From a virus, in IMG/VR virus record IMGVR_UViG_3300042453_003033, positions 1 to 64,000 of that record: a DNA stretch of 64,000 bases; one strand, given 5' to 3'. Below are positions 33,301-41,389 of this stretch, in pieces. The notes under the pieces were generated by a model. It searched no databases. It had not been told where the DNA came from and saw only the letters and a list, made by a program, of their open reading frames with translations. Position 1 is the stretch's first letter, and each line of letters opens with the position of its first letter. The position numbers and the translations under genes were made by a program.

Positions 33301-34336
33301 GGCGGAAGGCTCAGAGTCTAAAATTTCTAAGTGTGCTTCTTTAGCGGCAAAGTATTTTAATAGTGAAGGTCTTCAAAGACAATATGATATTGACGAGTAT
33401 ATTAAAAACAACGCAGGGAATGATCCAATTGTCAATAAATGTGCTTCTTTAGCGGCAAAGTATTTTAATAGTGAAGGTCTTCAAAGACAATATGATATTG
33501 ACGAGTATATTAAAGCAAATGCCAAGCAAGGTGTGGCGGAAGGCTATTCACTAAAGAAAACTAATGTTGAAAAAACATTTCATCCAGGTGACCCAGAGGA
33601 TTTCGGCAGTGTTGATATGACACAAAAAGATACAGATTACGAAATTATTAATAATAAAACAGGTCAAGTAGTAGGTACTGCAAGTTGGACTACTAATGAT
33701 TATTTTGGACCAGGGGCAATAAAGATTACCATGAAAAATGGTGCTACACGTTATCTTGATATTAAGAATAGTGACAAGGGTAATCCACAAAGTGCCTTCA
33801 ATCGTTTTGTAAAAGATCCAAGTACTTCTAAAAAATATAAAGAGCAAGGTGTGGCGGCAGGCTATGTCAACGATGCAAGTGAAGGTACAAAATTCATGAT
33901 AGTTTATAACAAACATCATCCTAATCCAGCGGCTCATGGTAAGCCTGTTACCGGCGATGGAAAGCCATGGATAATAACTGCCACTGATAGGAGAGCAGCA
34001 TTAGACAAAGCGCATGAATATTTTGTACGATCACAAACTGTATCGTCATTTCGTGGGTATGTAGATGCAGTTCCTGTTGAGCAAGATGTGGCTGAAGGCT
34101 TCAGTGATGTTGTTAAGGGCATCAAGCGTAAAGTAGCAGGTAAGGACAATCCCAAAGATGTAGAACATACTTATGCTCGTATTGCCCGTAGAGATATAGA
34201 AGATGCTAACAAACTTAATAATCAAGCAGCATATGATGCTAGAGATAAATCAACAAAGCGTTGGAAAAAGGTCAATAAAGTTGTCAACAAGCAAGGTGCG
34301 GCGGGAAGCAAAGATAAATCTGAAAAGAAATCTTGA
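30332..34336 (+). CDS. Giant modular protein with QGVAEG boundaries
   Basis: 1334 residues. The first 110 residues form a conserved domain (HMDHEVQMARVDCYYAAEHA; EEQGLEGWVASKITLA) seen in aquatic phage proteins. After residue 365 the protein becomes a chain of short, mostly unrelated modules of about 45-130 residues. Most junctions carry QGVAEG encoded by nearly the same DNA each time. Some modules contain recognisable folds only vaguely (a hydrophobic Ala/Gly segment at 32720-32850; small alpha/beta pieces). Probably a virion or injected protein; function unknown. Candidate late promoter upstream. Confidence 0.75.
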   Translation: MNSKQFLKEGFIEDAHEAHMDHEVQMARVDCYYAAEHAIVLHKLLRNISEEQGLEGWVASKITLANDYLKSVREHLEYQMMNTDADEEDFLPLAEGLTSVKKKLSEAADSKDIQEFERGPWYIIVKGEVVPEDDGSPRKFNWLNAAKVFFRKMLDDDPTTAAQLKSEYDNATDKKSVVYYSKKLPSVSSDNSSLEESEKRPGLWANIRAKRERIKAGSGERMRKPGSKGAPTNKDLKSIRASSESMHEDGLNLDQQKSDFKNPLNLNLGSVRGLPINAGIQSTQTPQSYSNRPGATGMGLQPSLSIGNPESGPFAQISKQGGMIGYKKTFEGLGPEQKRVGQLGPTENVKKNSGARGKLVGANESVEQGVAEGSDSLRGTNEPKKKDAWGEGYWVGHRREDRDCPYPPGSFDAEMWELGYHEGNKDRKNEMTGRVAEGKWSHNAITGQKLDPRTGEILPVKEKPLTMKQMFAPKAQPKLTLDDVWRKVENVVSQIYPDGDPNDYMAPWLEKHGIRDFKIGEILDRAAKKNGYKDMYDYWNSMGEQGVAEGSEDLVQIEYWKQDSIEAGRWVKTQPMPREVAEELLHSHPGAFSRVEIVDVKQGVAEDIASTRREVNLKKKIDKGIATPEQKKEYQELKAKNMGRKLDKKQGVAEGYKEPTTAAGHAKMAAKIKKMLDDTLADRGDRHGNPDPQRLASAYEYHTQKAKEKSQGVAEGSLKEDEYDKYETGKMGQEEAVTAMFTRLARQGIDPIDMIANRFGWSTYELDDLAQQQGFKNTAEWLNSFDQGVAEGWKEKAAGAALAGAMAASPTHAGFGGELAGAVAQGLGRGVVSGAIGPKVFEERNKRDLEFAEQIPDEADKARYLKAVKKIMHSRNMSLGSNAMMGANAVDEIVFKKFKKKLSEKYNIPLTQVKEQGVAEGSNDLYQKAIRKYAQQVANDYLNGGNEYLYGANKFDAEMFGVSQEKANKDFKTWFTMIVRSQAVRPRRGVAEGSESKISKCASLAAKYFNSEGLQRQYDIDEYIKNNAGNDPIVNKCASLAAKYFNSEGLQRQYDIDEYIKANAKQGVAEGYSLKKTNVEKTFHPGDPEDFGSVDMTQKDTDYEIINNKTGQVVGTASWTTNDYFGPGAIKITMKNGATRYLDIKNSDKGNPQSAFNRFVKDPSTSKKYKEQGVAAGYVNDASEGTKFMIVYNKHHPNPAAHGKPVTGDGKPWIITATDRRAALDKAHEYFVRSQTVSSFRGYVDAVPVEQDVAEGFSDVVKGIKRKVAGKDNPKDVEHTYARIARRDIEDANKLNNQAAYDARDKSTKRWKKVNKVVNKQGAAGSKDKSEKKS
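31430..34309 (+). repeat. Dispersed 18-bp repeat CAAGGTGTGGCGGAAGGC
   Basis: Copies begin at 31433, 31964, 32279, 32462, 32690, 33077 and 33527 (exact), and at 32135, 33293, 33845, 34082 and 34292 (variant); a shorter piece lies near 31632. All full copies are in frame and read Gln-Gly-Val-Ala-Glu-Gly. Codons are identical in the exact copies, though synonymous changes would be silent. The repeat is 12/18 GC in AT-rich surroundings. The 31430 and 31961 copies extend to GAGC...GCTC ends. Distances are irregular (144-531 bp). Confidence 0.95.
33332..33514 (+). repeat. 75-bp perfect tandem duplication
   Basis: The 75 bp at 33332-33406 recur without change at 33440-33514, a period of 108 bp (36 residues). 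They encode CASLAAKYFNSEGLQRQYDI followed by DEYIK. The module lies between two QGVAEG repeats. Identity at silent sites implies recent duplication. Confidence 0.93.
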
Positions 34337-34346
34337 AAGAACAATC

Positions 34347-35276
34347 ATGAGATTAAATGAGTTTGCAAGCGGAGGCGGCGATGATCGCAACGATTTACAA
34401 CTTTACCTGAATGTTGCTTTAAAGTTAAAGATGAAGAAATTCAAGCCGGAAACGATGCGCGCCATAATTACAAAGAAGATGTCAGAGTTAGTCAATGTCG
34501 TTGATGCTGATAAAGTAGATTGGGCATATCAAATGCTTCGTAAAGAACAGAGACTATCAAATATGTTAGATCAACACGGTGTGACAGAAGGTGAAATCGT
34601 AAAGGGTACGTTTGGACAAAAATTTAAACCCAATTTGGGCAGAACAGTACAAACATCTCCTTATGAACACAGACCAGATATAGATATACCACAGTATGAC
34701 CCTGTAAGAAAAACCAACTGGATCAAAGGAATCAGTAAAGAAAACAATAAAGAACCTTATGATCATTTTGAACTAGATCAAACTAAACCAAATATTGCTC
34801 ATATAATAGGTGTTACTAAAGATGGGCTGCAAGTAAAAATCAGCACATCGAATCTAAAACTAGCTGAAATTCTTGTTGATCTTTACAATCGTGGTGGCTT
34901 TACTGATGCCGATATAGAAAAAATACCAATGAAATCTCCTGAAAGAGAAAAGCCAAAACTTAAATTAGTAAAATCAGACGACATTGAAGAAGATACTACA
35001 TCACCATCAGAAAAAGTAGAGGCATATGGCTATGTATATAACAATCGTGATCAACGTATAGTGTGGCGTAAAATATTTTCAAGTGAAGATGAAGCAAATC
35101 GCTGGGCAGATCGTCGCAATGCCACAGTGTTAGGAATTAAACCGTTAAAACCATCAGATAAAATATCTGAAACCAGTGCAGGCAGTGTAGCAACTGTCGT
35201 GAATCCAAAAATGAAAGATCGTTCAAAAGTAGGCACACTATTTGGTGGAACATATAAACAGCGGAAAGATAAATAA
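34347..35276 (+). CDS. Hypothetical protein with HGVTEG boundary
   Basis: 309 residues. The start at 34347 follows the giant gene by 10 bp; the frame is open upstream to 34203 but would overlap. The N-terminal 75 residues are helical (RAIITKKMSELVNVVDADKV) and end in QHGVTEG, a degenerate form of the QGVAEG boundary. The remainder has HFELDQTKPNIAHIIG and KSDDIEEDTTSPSEK, mostly polar. It belongs to the virion-like low-complexity block. Function unknown. Confidence 0.7.
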   Translation: MRLNEFASGGGDDRNDLQLYLNVALKLKMKKFKPETMRAIITKKMSELVNVVDADKVDWAYQMLRKEQRLSNMLDQHGVTEGEIVKGTFGQKFKPNLGRTVQTSPYEHRPDIDIPQYDPVRKTNWIKGISKENNKEPYDHFELDQTKPNIAHIIGVTKDGLQVKISTSNLKLAEILVDLYNRGGFTDADIEKIPMKSPEREKPKLKLVKSDDIEEDTTSPSEKVEAYGYVYNNRDQRIVWRKIFSSEDEANRWADRRNATVLGIKPLKPSDKISETSAGSVATVVNPKMKDRSKVGTLFGGTYKQRKDK

Positions 35277-35280
35277 ATTT

Positions 35281-36975
35281 ATGGACGATATAAAAAATAC
35301 CTTATCTAAATTAGATGCTTTGTCACATAATAATACATCGCAAAGTAATAAACATTTAACAGAAGGCAATACTGGTGCAATAGTCAAAGATATTGCTGGT
35401 AAAGCAGTTCGAAGAGCAGTTCCGGTAGTTGGAACTGCGTTAAGCTGGGACGAAGCTTATGATCGTTGGAAACAAGGTGATAGAACAGGTGCTGTTATAT
35501 CTGGATTGGCCGGTGGTGCTTATTTAATTCCAGGTGTAGGACTAGCAGCGGGCGCTGCATTAGATGCTGCAAACGTTGGTAGAGACATAAAAGCAGGTCA
35601 ATATGACGATTTACCACAGCAAGCAAAAGATTGGTATGACGAGAAAAGTAAATCAGTTAAAGATTTAGGTCAAAGTATTCAAAATGCTGGACAAAAATTA
35701 AAAAGTGTTGATGGCTATGTAAGTGGCGGCGTTAAGGAAAACACAATGAAAAATATTGAAAGAAAATCCAATACAAAAAACAAAGTTAATCAACGTTCTT
35801 TGACCGAAGAAGAACAATTAAATGAAATTTTAGGTTGGTTGAGAAATTTAGTTAGGGGTCGCAAGAAAGCTACACCTACTCCTAGACCTACTCCTAGACC
35901 TGCACCAGGAACTCGTCCATCGAAATCTGATGATGTGGTTGATATCCAAGCCAGAGATGTATCAGATCGTCAAGTACCAGCTATAAGACAATCAACCGCT
36001 GTAGGTAGTCCTACAAGTATTAGACCTGCCGGTGGTGGCACAACTGGTGCTAGACCTGTCAGTGGTGGTGGAGGCGGTGTTACTCCAGGTAGAGCAGCAG
36101 CCAGCGTGGGGGGTGCCGCCGCGGCAGGAGGTGGTTTAGGATATGCTCTTAGTAGCGATGACACTGATAGCAAAAAAACAAATAACAGGACTGATACCTT
36201 ACAAAATCCTCCAATAAATTATAGTGCTGCCGCTACTGATATGCAAGGCATATCACCTTCAGCAGATGCTTTGCCTGGTGGTAGACCAGCAGCAGATGCG
36301 GCAGTAACTGCCACTCAGCCCGCTGCCACTAGCTCAACACCAGCGGCCACATCCTCAGCTACTACTGCCGCATCTGCCGCTCCAGTAGCGACAGCACCTG
36401 CCGCAGTAGAACCACCAAGAGGTTCTGGTATACGTCCGACATCTACTTTTCAGATACCTAATCTACCTCAAGTACCTCAAGGTTCAGCACTATCTCCAGA
36501 CTTTGAATCTAGAACTGGTCCATTTGATTTTACAAATGCTCAGAAACAATGGTTACGTGGTGCAAACCGCCAAGATCCTTATATCATAGCGCGCATGAGA
36601 AGAGAAGTTGGAGGACCTTTACCACCAGTTGACTATTTTAAAAATCCAGAAGATCAAGCAATAGCTCGTCAGTTAAATGTCGGTAGAGACAATCTTAACA
36701 GAGTTCGCGGTGCAGTAGGCAGTAAACCACTTGGAACTGATGGGTATTTTCCTGATCAAAATCAACCACCTCCAGCTAAAAAACCTCGATGGCAGCCGAC
36801 GGAACCACTTCCAACTAATTTAGAAAGTGTTTATCCAAACAAAAGACAGTTGAATTTCAGAGAAAATCGCCATAGTGCTGTAAATCGTCTAACAAGAAAA
36901 TTTGAAAACTATATAGAAAACAAATTTAATATAGTTGAAAATAATTACGTTCCTAAAAAAAAAAATTTAAGGTAG
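35281..36975 (+). CDS. Low-complexity virion-type protein, probably frameshifted at its end
   Basis: 564 residues from the ATG at 35281 (4 bp after the previous stop). A hydrophobic Gly/Ala segment (AVISGLAGGAYLIPGVGLAA) near residue 75 resembles membrane-active regions. It is followed by Pro/Thr- and Gly-rich linkers and a WLRGANRQDPYIIARM motif shared with the next large protein. The frame ends at TAG 36973 just after an 11-A run (36955-36965). The -1 frame continues without a stop to 37325. Probably an injected or virion-internal protein; function unknown. Confidence 0.7.
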   Translation: MDDIKNTLSKLDALSHNNTSQSNKHLTEGNTGAIVKDIAGKAVRRAVPVVGTALSWDEAYDRWKQGDRTGAVISGLAGGAYLIPGVGLAAGAALDAANVGRDIKAGQYDDLPQQAKDWYDEKSKSVKDLGQSIQNAGQKLKSVDGYVSGGVKENTMKNIERKSNTKNKVNQRSLTEEEQLNEILGWLRNLVRGRKKATPTPRPTPRPAPGTRPSKSDDVVDIQARDVSDRQVPAIRQSTAVGSPTSIRPAGGGTTGARPVSGGGGGVTPGRAAASVGGAAAAGGGLGYALSSDDTDSKKTNNRTDTLQNPPINYSAAATDMQGISPSADALPGGRPAADAAVTATQPAATSSTPAATSSATTAASAAPVATAPAAVEPPRGSGIRPTSTFQIPNLPQVPQGSALSPDFESRTGPFDFTNAQKQWLRGANRQDPYIIARMRREVGGPLPPVDYFKNPEDQAIARQLNVGRDNLNRVRGAVGSKPLGTDGYFPDQNQPPPAKKPRWQPTEPLPTNLESVYPNKRQLNFRENRHSAVNRLTRKFENYIENKFNIVENNYVPKKKNLR

Positions 36976-37325
36976 AGGCTGCCACTTACGGAAATGCACA
37001 GGATCCTAATATACAAGTAACTAGCACTCCGCAGCAAAAAGAAAAAGCTGCAATGGCTAAAAATCAAGAACAAAGAGTTGATGTAGCTACTGCAAAGAAC
37101 ACAATGAGTGGACTTAAAAATATATTAGGACCTAAATATGATATCAATCAAGCTGCAAGTGCAGTTGTGAAAATTAACGATCAAAAACCACTTACTGGAC
37201 CAGAACAGCAAGCTATGAGTGCGCTAACCCCACTTATCGCCAAAGCAGCCGAAACACCACAAACCGCAAGTGCATTAAAAACTTCATTAACTAATGCGGG
37301 TTATCTAGCAAAGATAGGAAAATAA
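36963..37325 (+). CDS. -1 frame extension of the preceding protein
   Basis: From the A-run, the -1 frame reads KFKVEAATYGNAQDPNIQ and on to a helical C-terminal domain (TAKNTMSGLKNILGPKYDIN; TGPEQQAMSALTPLIAKAA) ending at 37325. If translated separately it would start at the ATG at 37053 (90 residues). It is most likely the C-terminus of the upstream protein, joined by programmed -1 frameshifting on A11 or separated by a homopolymer error. The helical part resembles carbohydrate/peptidoglycan-associated phage modules only vaguely. Confidence 0.6.
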   Translation, partial: KFKVEAATYGNAQDPNIQVTSTPQQKEKAAMAKNQEQRVDVATAKNTMSGLKNILGPKYDINQAASAVVKINDQKPLTGPEQQAMSALTPLIAKAAETPQTASALKTSLTNAGYLAKIGK

Positions 37326-37327
37326 AA

Positions 37328-40300
37328 ATGAATTTGTACGATTTTTTTTCTAACAATAAAAAATTAAACATTAAAGAAAATATTCCTACCGCAAATGAAG
37401 TAGAAAAACAAGTCGTTAATGAAAATTTACATAAATGGTTTAAAGAAAAATGGGTTCGTTTTGGCCCAGATGGAAAAATACGCGGTGATTGTGCTCGAGG
37501 TGATGATAGCGAAGGCAAACCAAAATGTTTACCACGTGCTAAAGCACATAGCCTAGGGAAAAAAGGTCGTGCCAGTGCTGCTGCCAGAAAACGTCGTGAG
37601 GACCCAAATCCAGAACGCAGTGGATCAGCAATAAATGTTGCAACAAAAAGTAAAAGAAAAATAGACGAACAGACTGGTAAAGCAGCATCTATCAAATCAG
37701 AAAGCATAAAATCACTAGCTGAACAAATTGGACCTAGAGGCGAGACGGTGCGATTACCACCAACTCCGGCAGATGCTAATTTTGAACGATATCTTAGCAC
37801 ATTACCAAAAGCATCTGATCCTGCGTCGGCACAATCTCAACCTCAACGTAGAGGTACAATGCCAAGGGTTGGTACAGATTTTTACTATGTGCCTGGTGCT
37901 GCACCGAACGCGAGAAGTCAAGCAGCGGCAGTTGCGTCACCTGTCTCATCACCTCAAATAGTCGGCAGCACTGGCGCAGGCGCTAGAGCAGCAAGGGCTG
38001 CGGATTCGGCAGCGGCGGCCAGAGTAACACCACCTATCAATCAACCTCCACGCAGAGTCTCACCACCTAAAGTTGATACGGATTCTTATTCTGTGCAAGA
38101 TGGTAATATCAAACCAGATGCAAGACATCAAGCAAGAATAGCATCTCAGGCTATCCAGCGAGACACAGAGGCACAAAAACAAGCTGCCAGAGAAAAAGAA
38201 TATGCCGCCTCAGTAGATAGTGCAGATGCTGAATTAGGCACTGCTATAAAAGCAAATGCACAAGCTGCCAGAGAAAAAGAATATGCTACTAGTTCAGATC
38301 AAGAAGATACTGATTTAGCTACTGCAATGAATAAAATGGCTGCCGATCTTGCAAAAACCGCGTCAACAGATGATCAATTAGCCGCTGCTGCGAATGTAGC
38401 AACAGGTGGTTATTCGGGTGGCAGAGGTCAACCTACTACAGTATCAACTCCTACTTCTTATACATTACGTCGCGGTGACACATTAAGTCAACTAGCATCA
38501 AAATTTGACACAACAACACAAGAACTGATGCGATTAAATCCAGACATAAAAGATCCAAATAAAATATATGCAGGGATGACATTAAATGTGTCGAAACCAA
38601 CAGATGCTGCTACGGGACAAACAATAGCTCCAGATCAAAGTAGTGCGGAAACACAAAGACTTGATAGACAGCCAGTAAAAATTCGAACTGCTACGGGACA
38701 AACAATAGCTCCAGATCAAAGTAGTGCGGAAACACAAAGACTTGATAGACAGCCAGTAAAAATTCGAACTGCTACTGGACAAACAATAGCTCCAGATCAA
38801 AGTAGTGCGGAAACACAAAGACTTGATAGACAGCCAGTAAAAATTATGCCTGGCACAGTAGGAACTTCTTCTGGCCAACTTACAACGTTGGATGGTACAC
38901 CATGGTTCACTGGATATCCACCAGAACAAGAAATACCTGTTAGCCCACCATCCATACGTCCCGGAGAAAAAAGAGCGGATCGTGCTGGAGGATCAGCAGA
39001 CTTAGCGGGTGATATTGGACGCGGAGAATTTTCTGCTGCTGGTAAACCATCCGTCAGACCAGATAGAGTAGTCCCACCTAGCAGTGCTGGTTCAGCATCA
39101 TCAACTCAAACAGGATCAGGATTAAGACTGCCGTCTCAATCAGGATCAGGATTAAGACTACCACCAGCTCAAACAGGTGCAGCAAAACCACCCGCTGCTG
39201 AACCAACGTCACCGCCTAAACCAGGAGCAGCAAAACCACCCGCTGCTGAACCAACGACACCAGTTAAACCAGGAGCAACAAAACCACCCGCTGCTGAACC
39301 AACGACACCAGTTAAACCAGGAACAACAAAACCACCCGCTGCTGAACCAACGACACCAGTTAAACCAGGAGCAACAACAGATGATCAAGCTAAATTAAGA
39401 CAAAATTTGACACCCGGGCAACTAAAATATGCCGGTGATGCTGATTTAAGTAGACCAGCTACAGGCACAAATCGTGTTATCGAGAAAATGCCATTACCAG
39501 ATTCAGATAGAATTGTAAAAGCATTCTCGACTGCGGAAGCTTCAAAAAATCCAAATTTGGCATATGGTGACGCCATAGATAAAAATGGTAACATTGTTAG
39601 TACTGTAAGAGCCAATAGAGGAATTAAAATTGGTCGAAGATTACTAACTGCTGAACAGTGGAGTGAAAAAGAGTTAGGTCAAGCTAAAAAGCTATCTAAT
39701 ATGACAATATCTGAAGTTCAGCAATTTCAAAAATACAGAGAAGCCAATCATAAGAATGCTAATGCTGTAGGTGCTTATCAATTTGTTGGTGACACTCTTG
39801 ATAATCTTGTAAAGAAACTAGGTCTTGATCCAAAAACAACAATATTTAATCAAAAAACTCAAAATTTATTGCTTAGCGAACTTACAAAAGATAATGCTAA
39901 CACTTTAAAAAGAAATGGTATTTTACCAGATATAGTAAATATTTACATGGCACATGCTGTTGGAGGTCGTGGTGCTGTAGGTATATATGACGATTTACGC
40001 AAAGATTCAAATAAAACGGTTATTGATTCAATAATGGACACGTGGGAACAAAATAATCCAAGAGATGCTGGCAATCCAAGAAAAGTGGCAATGCAGAGAA
40101 AAATTTTATTAGCTGGTAATCCTCACATGACCGATATGAGAATTGGTGAGTACTATGACTATCTTAAAAACGCCACTGAAGGTAAAACAAGAAATTCAGC
40201 ATATACACAAAGATCAAACGCCGCACAGCAAAGTCTCGGATTACGTGACGAATCAGGTCGACCAAATGAACAAGAGATTAGGAAATATCAAAAAAGTAAT

Positions 40301-41389
40301 GGCCTAAGACAGACTGGCGAAATTAATTGGCAAACAATTCATCATGTTAATAAAAATGTAGCAAGACAACCCGTAAGAGAAAATTTTGAATTTAGTCCTG
40401 AACAAGAAAAATGGCTAGGGAACGCAAATCGTCAAGATCCATACATAATAGCCAGAATGCCTGGACCTAAGCCACCAGCCGAATATTTTACAAACCCAGA
40501 AGATCAACGTGTTGCACAACAAATAGTTAGATCACAAGATTTAGCAAACAAATGGCAAGAATTTAGACAAGGTGGTTCACTGGCAAGCAAAGCAGTTAGT
40601 AGAATACCAGGTGTAAGTCAAGCAGCAAACGTTGTAGATATCGGAGCAAATCTAGCTAAAGGTGATTTGCCTGCCGCTGGTAGACAAGCGTTAGGCATGA
40701 TACCTGCCGCTAGACCAATTAATTTAGCATTACAAGCAGGTGATGTCGCAAGTAATCTTCAACAAGGTAATTTAGCTGCCGGAGCAAAAGGTGCATTAGG
40801 TATTGCAGCAGGTACCGGAAGTGAAACAGCTGGTCGAGCACTTAAAGGATGGAATTTATTTAATAGACTACAAAAAACTACACAGTCATTAGCTGACAAG
40901 CAAAATCAACCAACAATGGAAAACACTTGCCCACATTGCGGTGGTTTATCAGTAGATGATGAAATGTTAGCTGAGAAGAAAGATGCTTGCTATCACAAGG
41001 TTAAAAGTAGATATAAAGTATGGCCCAGCGCATATGCCAGTGGTGCTTTAGTAAAATGTCGTAAAAAAGGCGCTAAAAACTGGGGTAAATCAAAAGCCAA
41101 TGAAGATAGCAATCTATACTTCAATATATCAGGCACCGACAAGAAAACTTTAATATCCGAGTTTAAACTAAATCGCAATAATAAAGGATGGTATTTAAAA
41201 GAAGATTCACCATCATCTGTTAAACTAGATGCAATACGCGCATTTGGTATGCCTTTAAGCGAAGAAGAATTAAACCCAACGGCATATAGCGGCACTGCTG
41301 CAACAATAGGTGTAGATAATCCTAGAAGTCCAGTTGGTTCGGTTCCAAAAAGCCAAAGAATAAATAGTAAACAAAAGGGTAAAAAATAA
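37328..41389 (+). CDS. Giant LysM / lysozyme-like virion protein
   Basis: 1353 residues. N-terminal basic Cys-containing motif (KWVRFGPDGKIRGDCARGDD). A LysM domain (YTLRRGDTLSQLASKFD, about 378-425). Tandem repeats of 27 and 16 residues. A lysozyme/transglycosylase-like domain (about 700-960) with STAEASKNPNLAYGDAI, NAVGAYQFVGDTL and YMAHAVGG. Then a peptidoglycan-binding-like helix pair (EIRKYQKSNGLRQTGEINW), WLGNANRQDPYIIARM, a hydrophobic segment, and a CPHCGG / ACYHKVKSRYKVWPSAYASG tail. Probably a tail-associated cell-wall hydrolase; catalytic residues not proven. Confidence 0.75.
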   Translation: MNLYDFFSNNKKLNIKENIPTANEVEKQVVNENLHKWFKEKWVRFGPDGKIRGDCARGDDSEGKPKCLPRAKAHSLGKKGRASAAARKRREDPNPERSGSAINVATKSKRKIDEQTGKAASIKSESIKSLAEQIGPRGETVRLPPTPADANFERYLSTLPKASDPASAQSQPQRRGTMPRVGTDFYYVPGAAPNARSQAAAVASPVSSPQIVGSTGAGARAARAADSAAAARVTPPINQPPRRVSPPKVDTDSYSVQDGNIKPDARHQARIASQAIQRDTEAQKQAAREKEYAASVDSADAELGTAIKANAQAAREKEYATSSDQEDTDLATAMNKMAADLAKTASTDDQLAAAANVATGGYSGGRGQPTTVSTPTSYTLRRGDTLSQLASKFDTTTQELMRLNPDIKDPNKIYAGMTLNVSKPTDAATGQTIAPDQSSAETQRLDRQPVKIRTATGQTIAPDQSSAETQRLDRQPVKIRTATGQTIAPDQSSAETQRLDRQPVKIMPGTVGTSSGQLTTLDGTPWFTGYPPEQEIPVSPPSIRPGEKRADRAGGSADLAGDIGRGEFSAAGKPSVRPDRVVPPSSAGSASSTQTGSGLRLPSQSGSGLRLPPAQTGAAKPPAAEPTSPPKPGAAKPPAAEPTTPVKPGATKPPAAEPTTPVKPGTTKPPAAEPTTPVKPGATTDDQAKLRQNLTPGQLKYAGDADLSRPATGTNRVIEKMPLPDSDRIVKAFSTAEASKNPNLAYGDAIDKNGNIVSTVRANRGIKIGRRLLTAEQWSEKELGQAKKLSNMTISEVQQFQKYREANHKNANAVGAYQFVGDTLDNLVKKLGLDPKTTIFNQKTQNLLLSELTKDNANTLKRNGILPDIVNIYMAHAVGGRGAVGIYDDLRKDSNKTVIDSIMDTWEQNNPRDAGNPRKVAMQRKILLAGNPHMTDMRIGEYYDYLKNATEGKTRNSAYTQRSNAAQQSLGLRDESGRPNEQEIRKYQKSNGLRQTGEINWQTIHHVNKNVARQPVRENFEFSPEQEKWLGNANRQDPYIIARMPGPKPPAEYFTNPEDQRVAQQIVRSQDLANKWQEFRQGGSLASKAVSRIPGVSQAANVVDIGANLAKGDLPAAGRQALGMIPAARPINLALQAGDVASNLQQGNLAAGAKGALGIAAGTGSETAGRALKGWNLFNRLQKTTQSLADKQNQPTMENTCPHCGGLSVDDEMLAEKKDACYHKVKSRYKVWPSAYASGALVKCRKKGAKNWGKSKANEDSNLYFNISGTDKKTLISEFKLNRNNKGWYLKEDSPSSVKLDAIRAFGMPLSEEELNPTAYSGTAATIGVDNPRSPVGSVPKSQRINSKQKGKK
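38609..38845 (+). repeat. 81-bp tandem repeat, 2.9 copies
   Basis: Starts at 38609, 38690 and 38771, period 81 bp (27 residues), encoding ATGQTIAPDQSSAETQRLDR then QPVKIRT. The copies differ at about one base (acggga versus actgga). Located between the LysM domain and the Pro-rich repeats. Confidence 0.95.
39179..39370 (+). repeat. 48-bp tandem repeat, four copies
   Basis: Copies at 39179, 39227, 39275 and 39323 encode AAKPPAAEPTTPVKPG with few changes (first copy SPPKPG). It is a Pro/Ala-rich extended linker. An upstream 24-residue-scale repeat of SGSGLRLP occurs at about 39112-39160. Confidence 0.93.

Noticed and set aside
31430-34309. Diversity-generating retroelement template or variable repeats
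   Set aside because: There is no reverse transcriptase and the repeats are constant, not adenine-variable.
35268-35276. ATAAATA box before the 35281 gene
   Set aside because: It is part of the preceding stop region and only a few bases from the ATG.
38609-39370. CRISPR-like array
   Set aside because: The repeats are head-to-tail coding tandem repeats without unique spacers.
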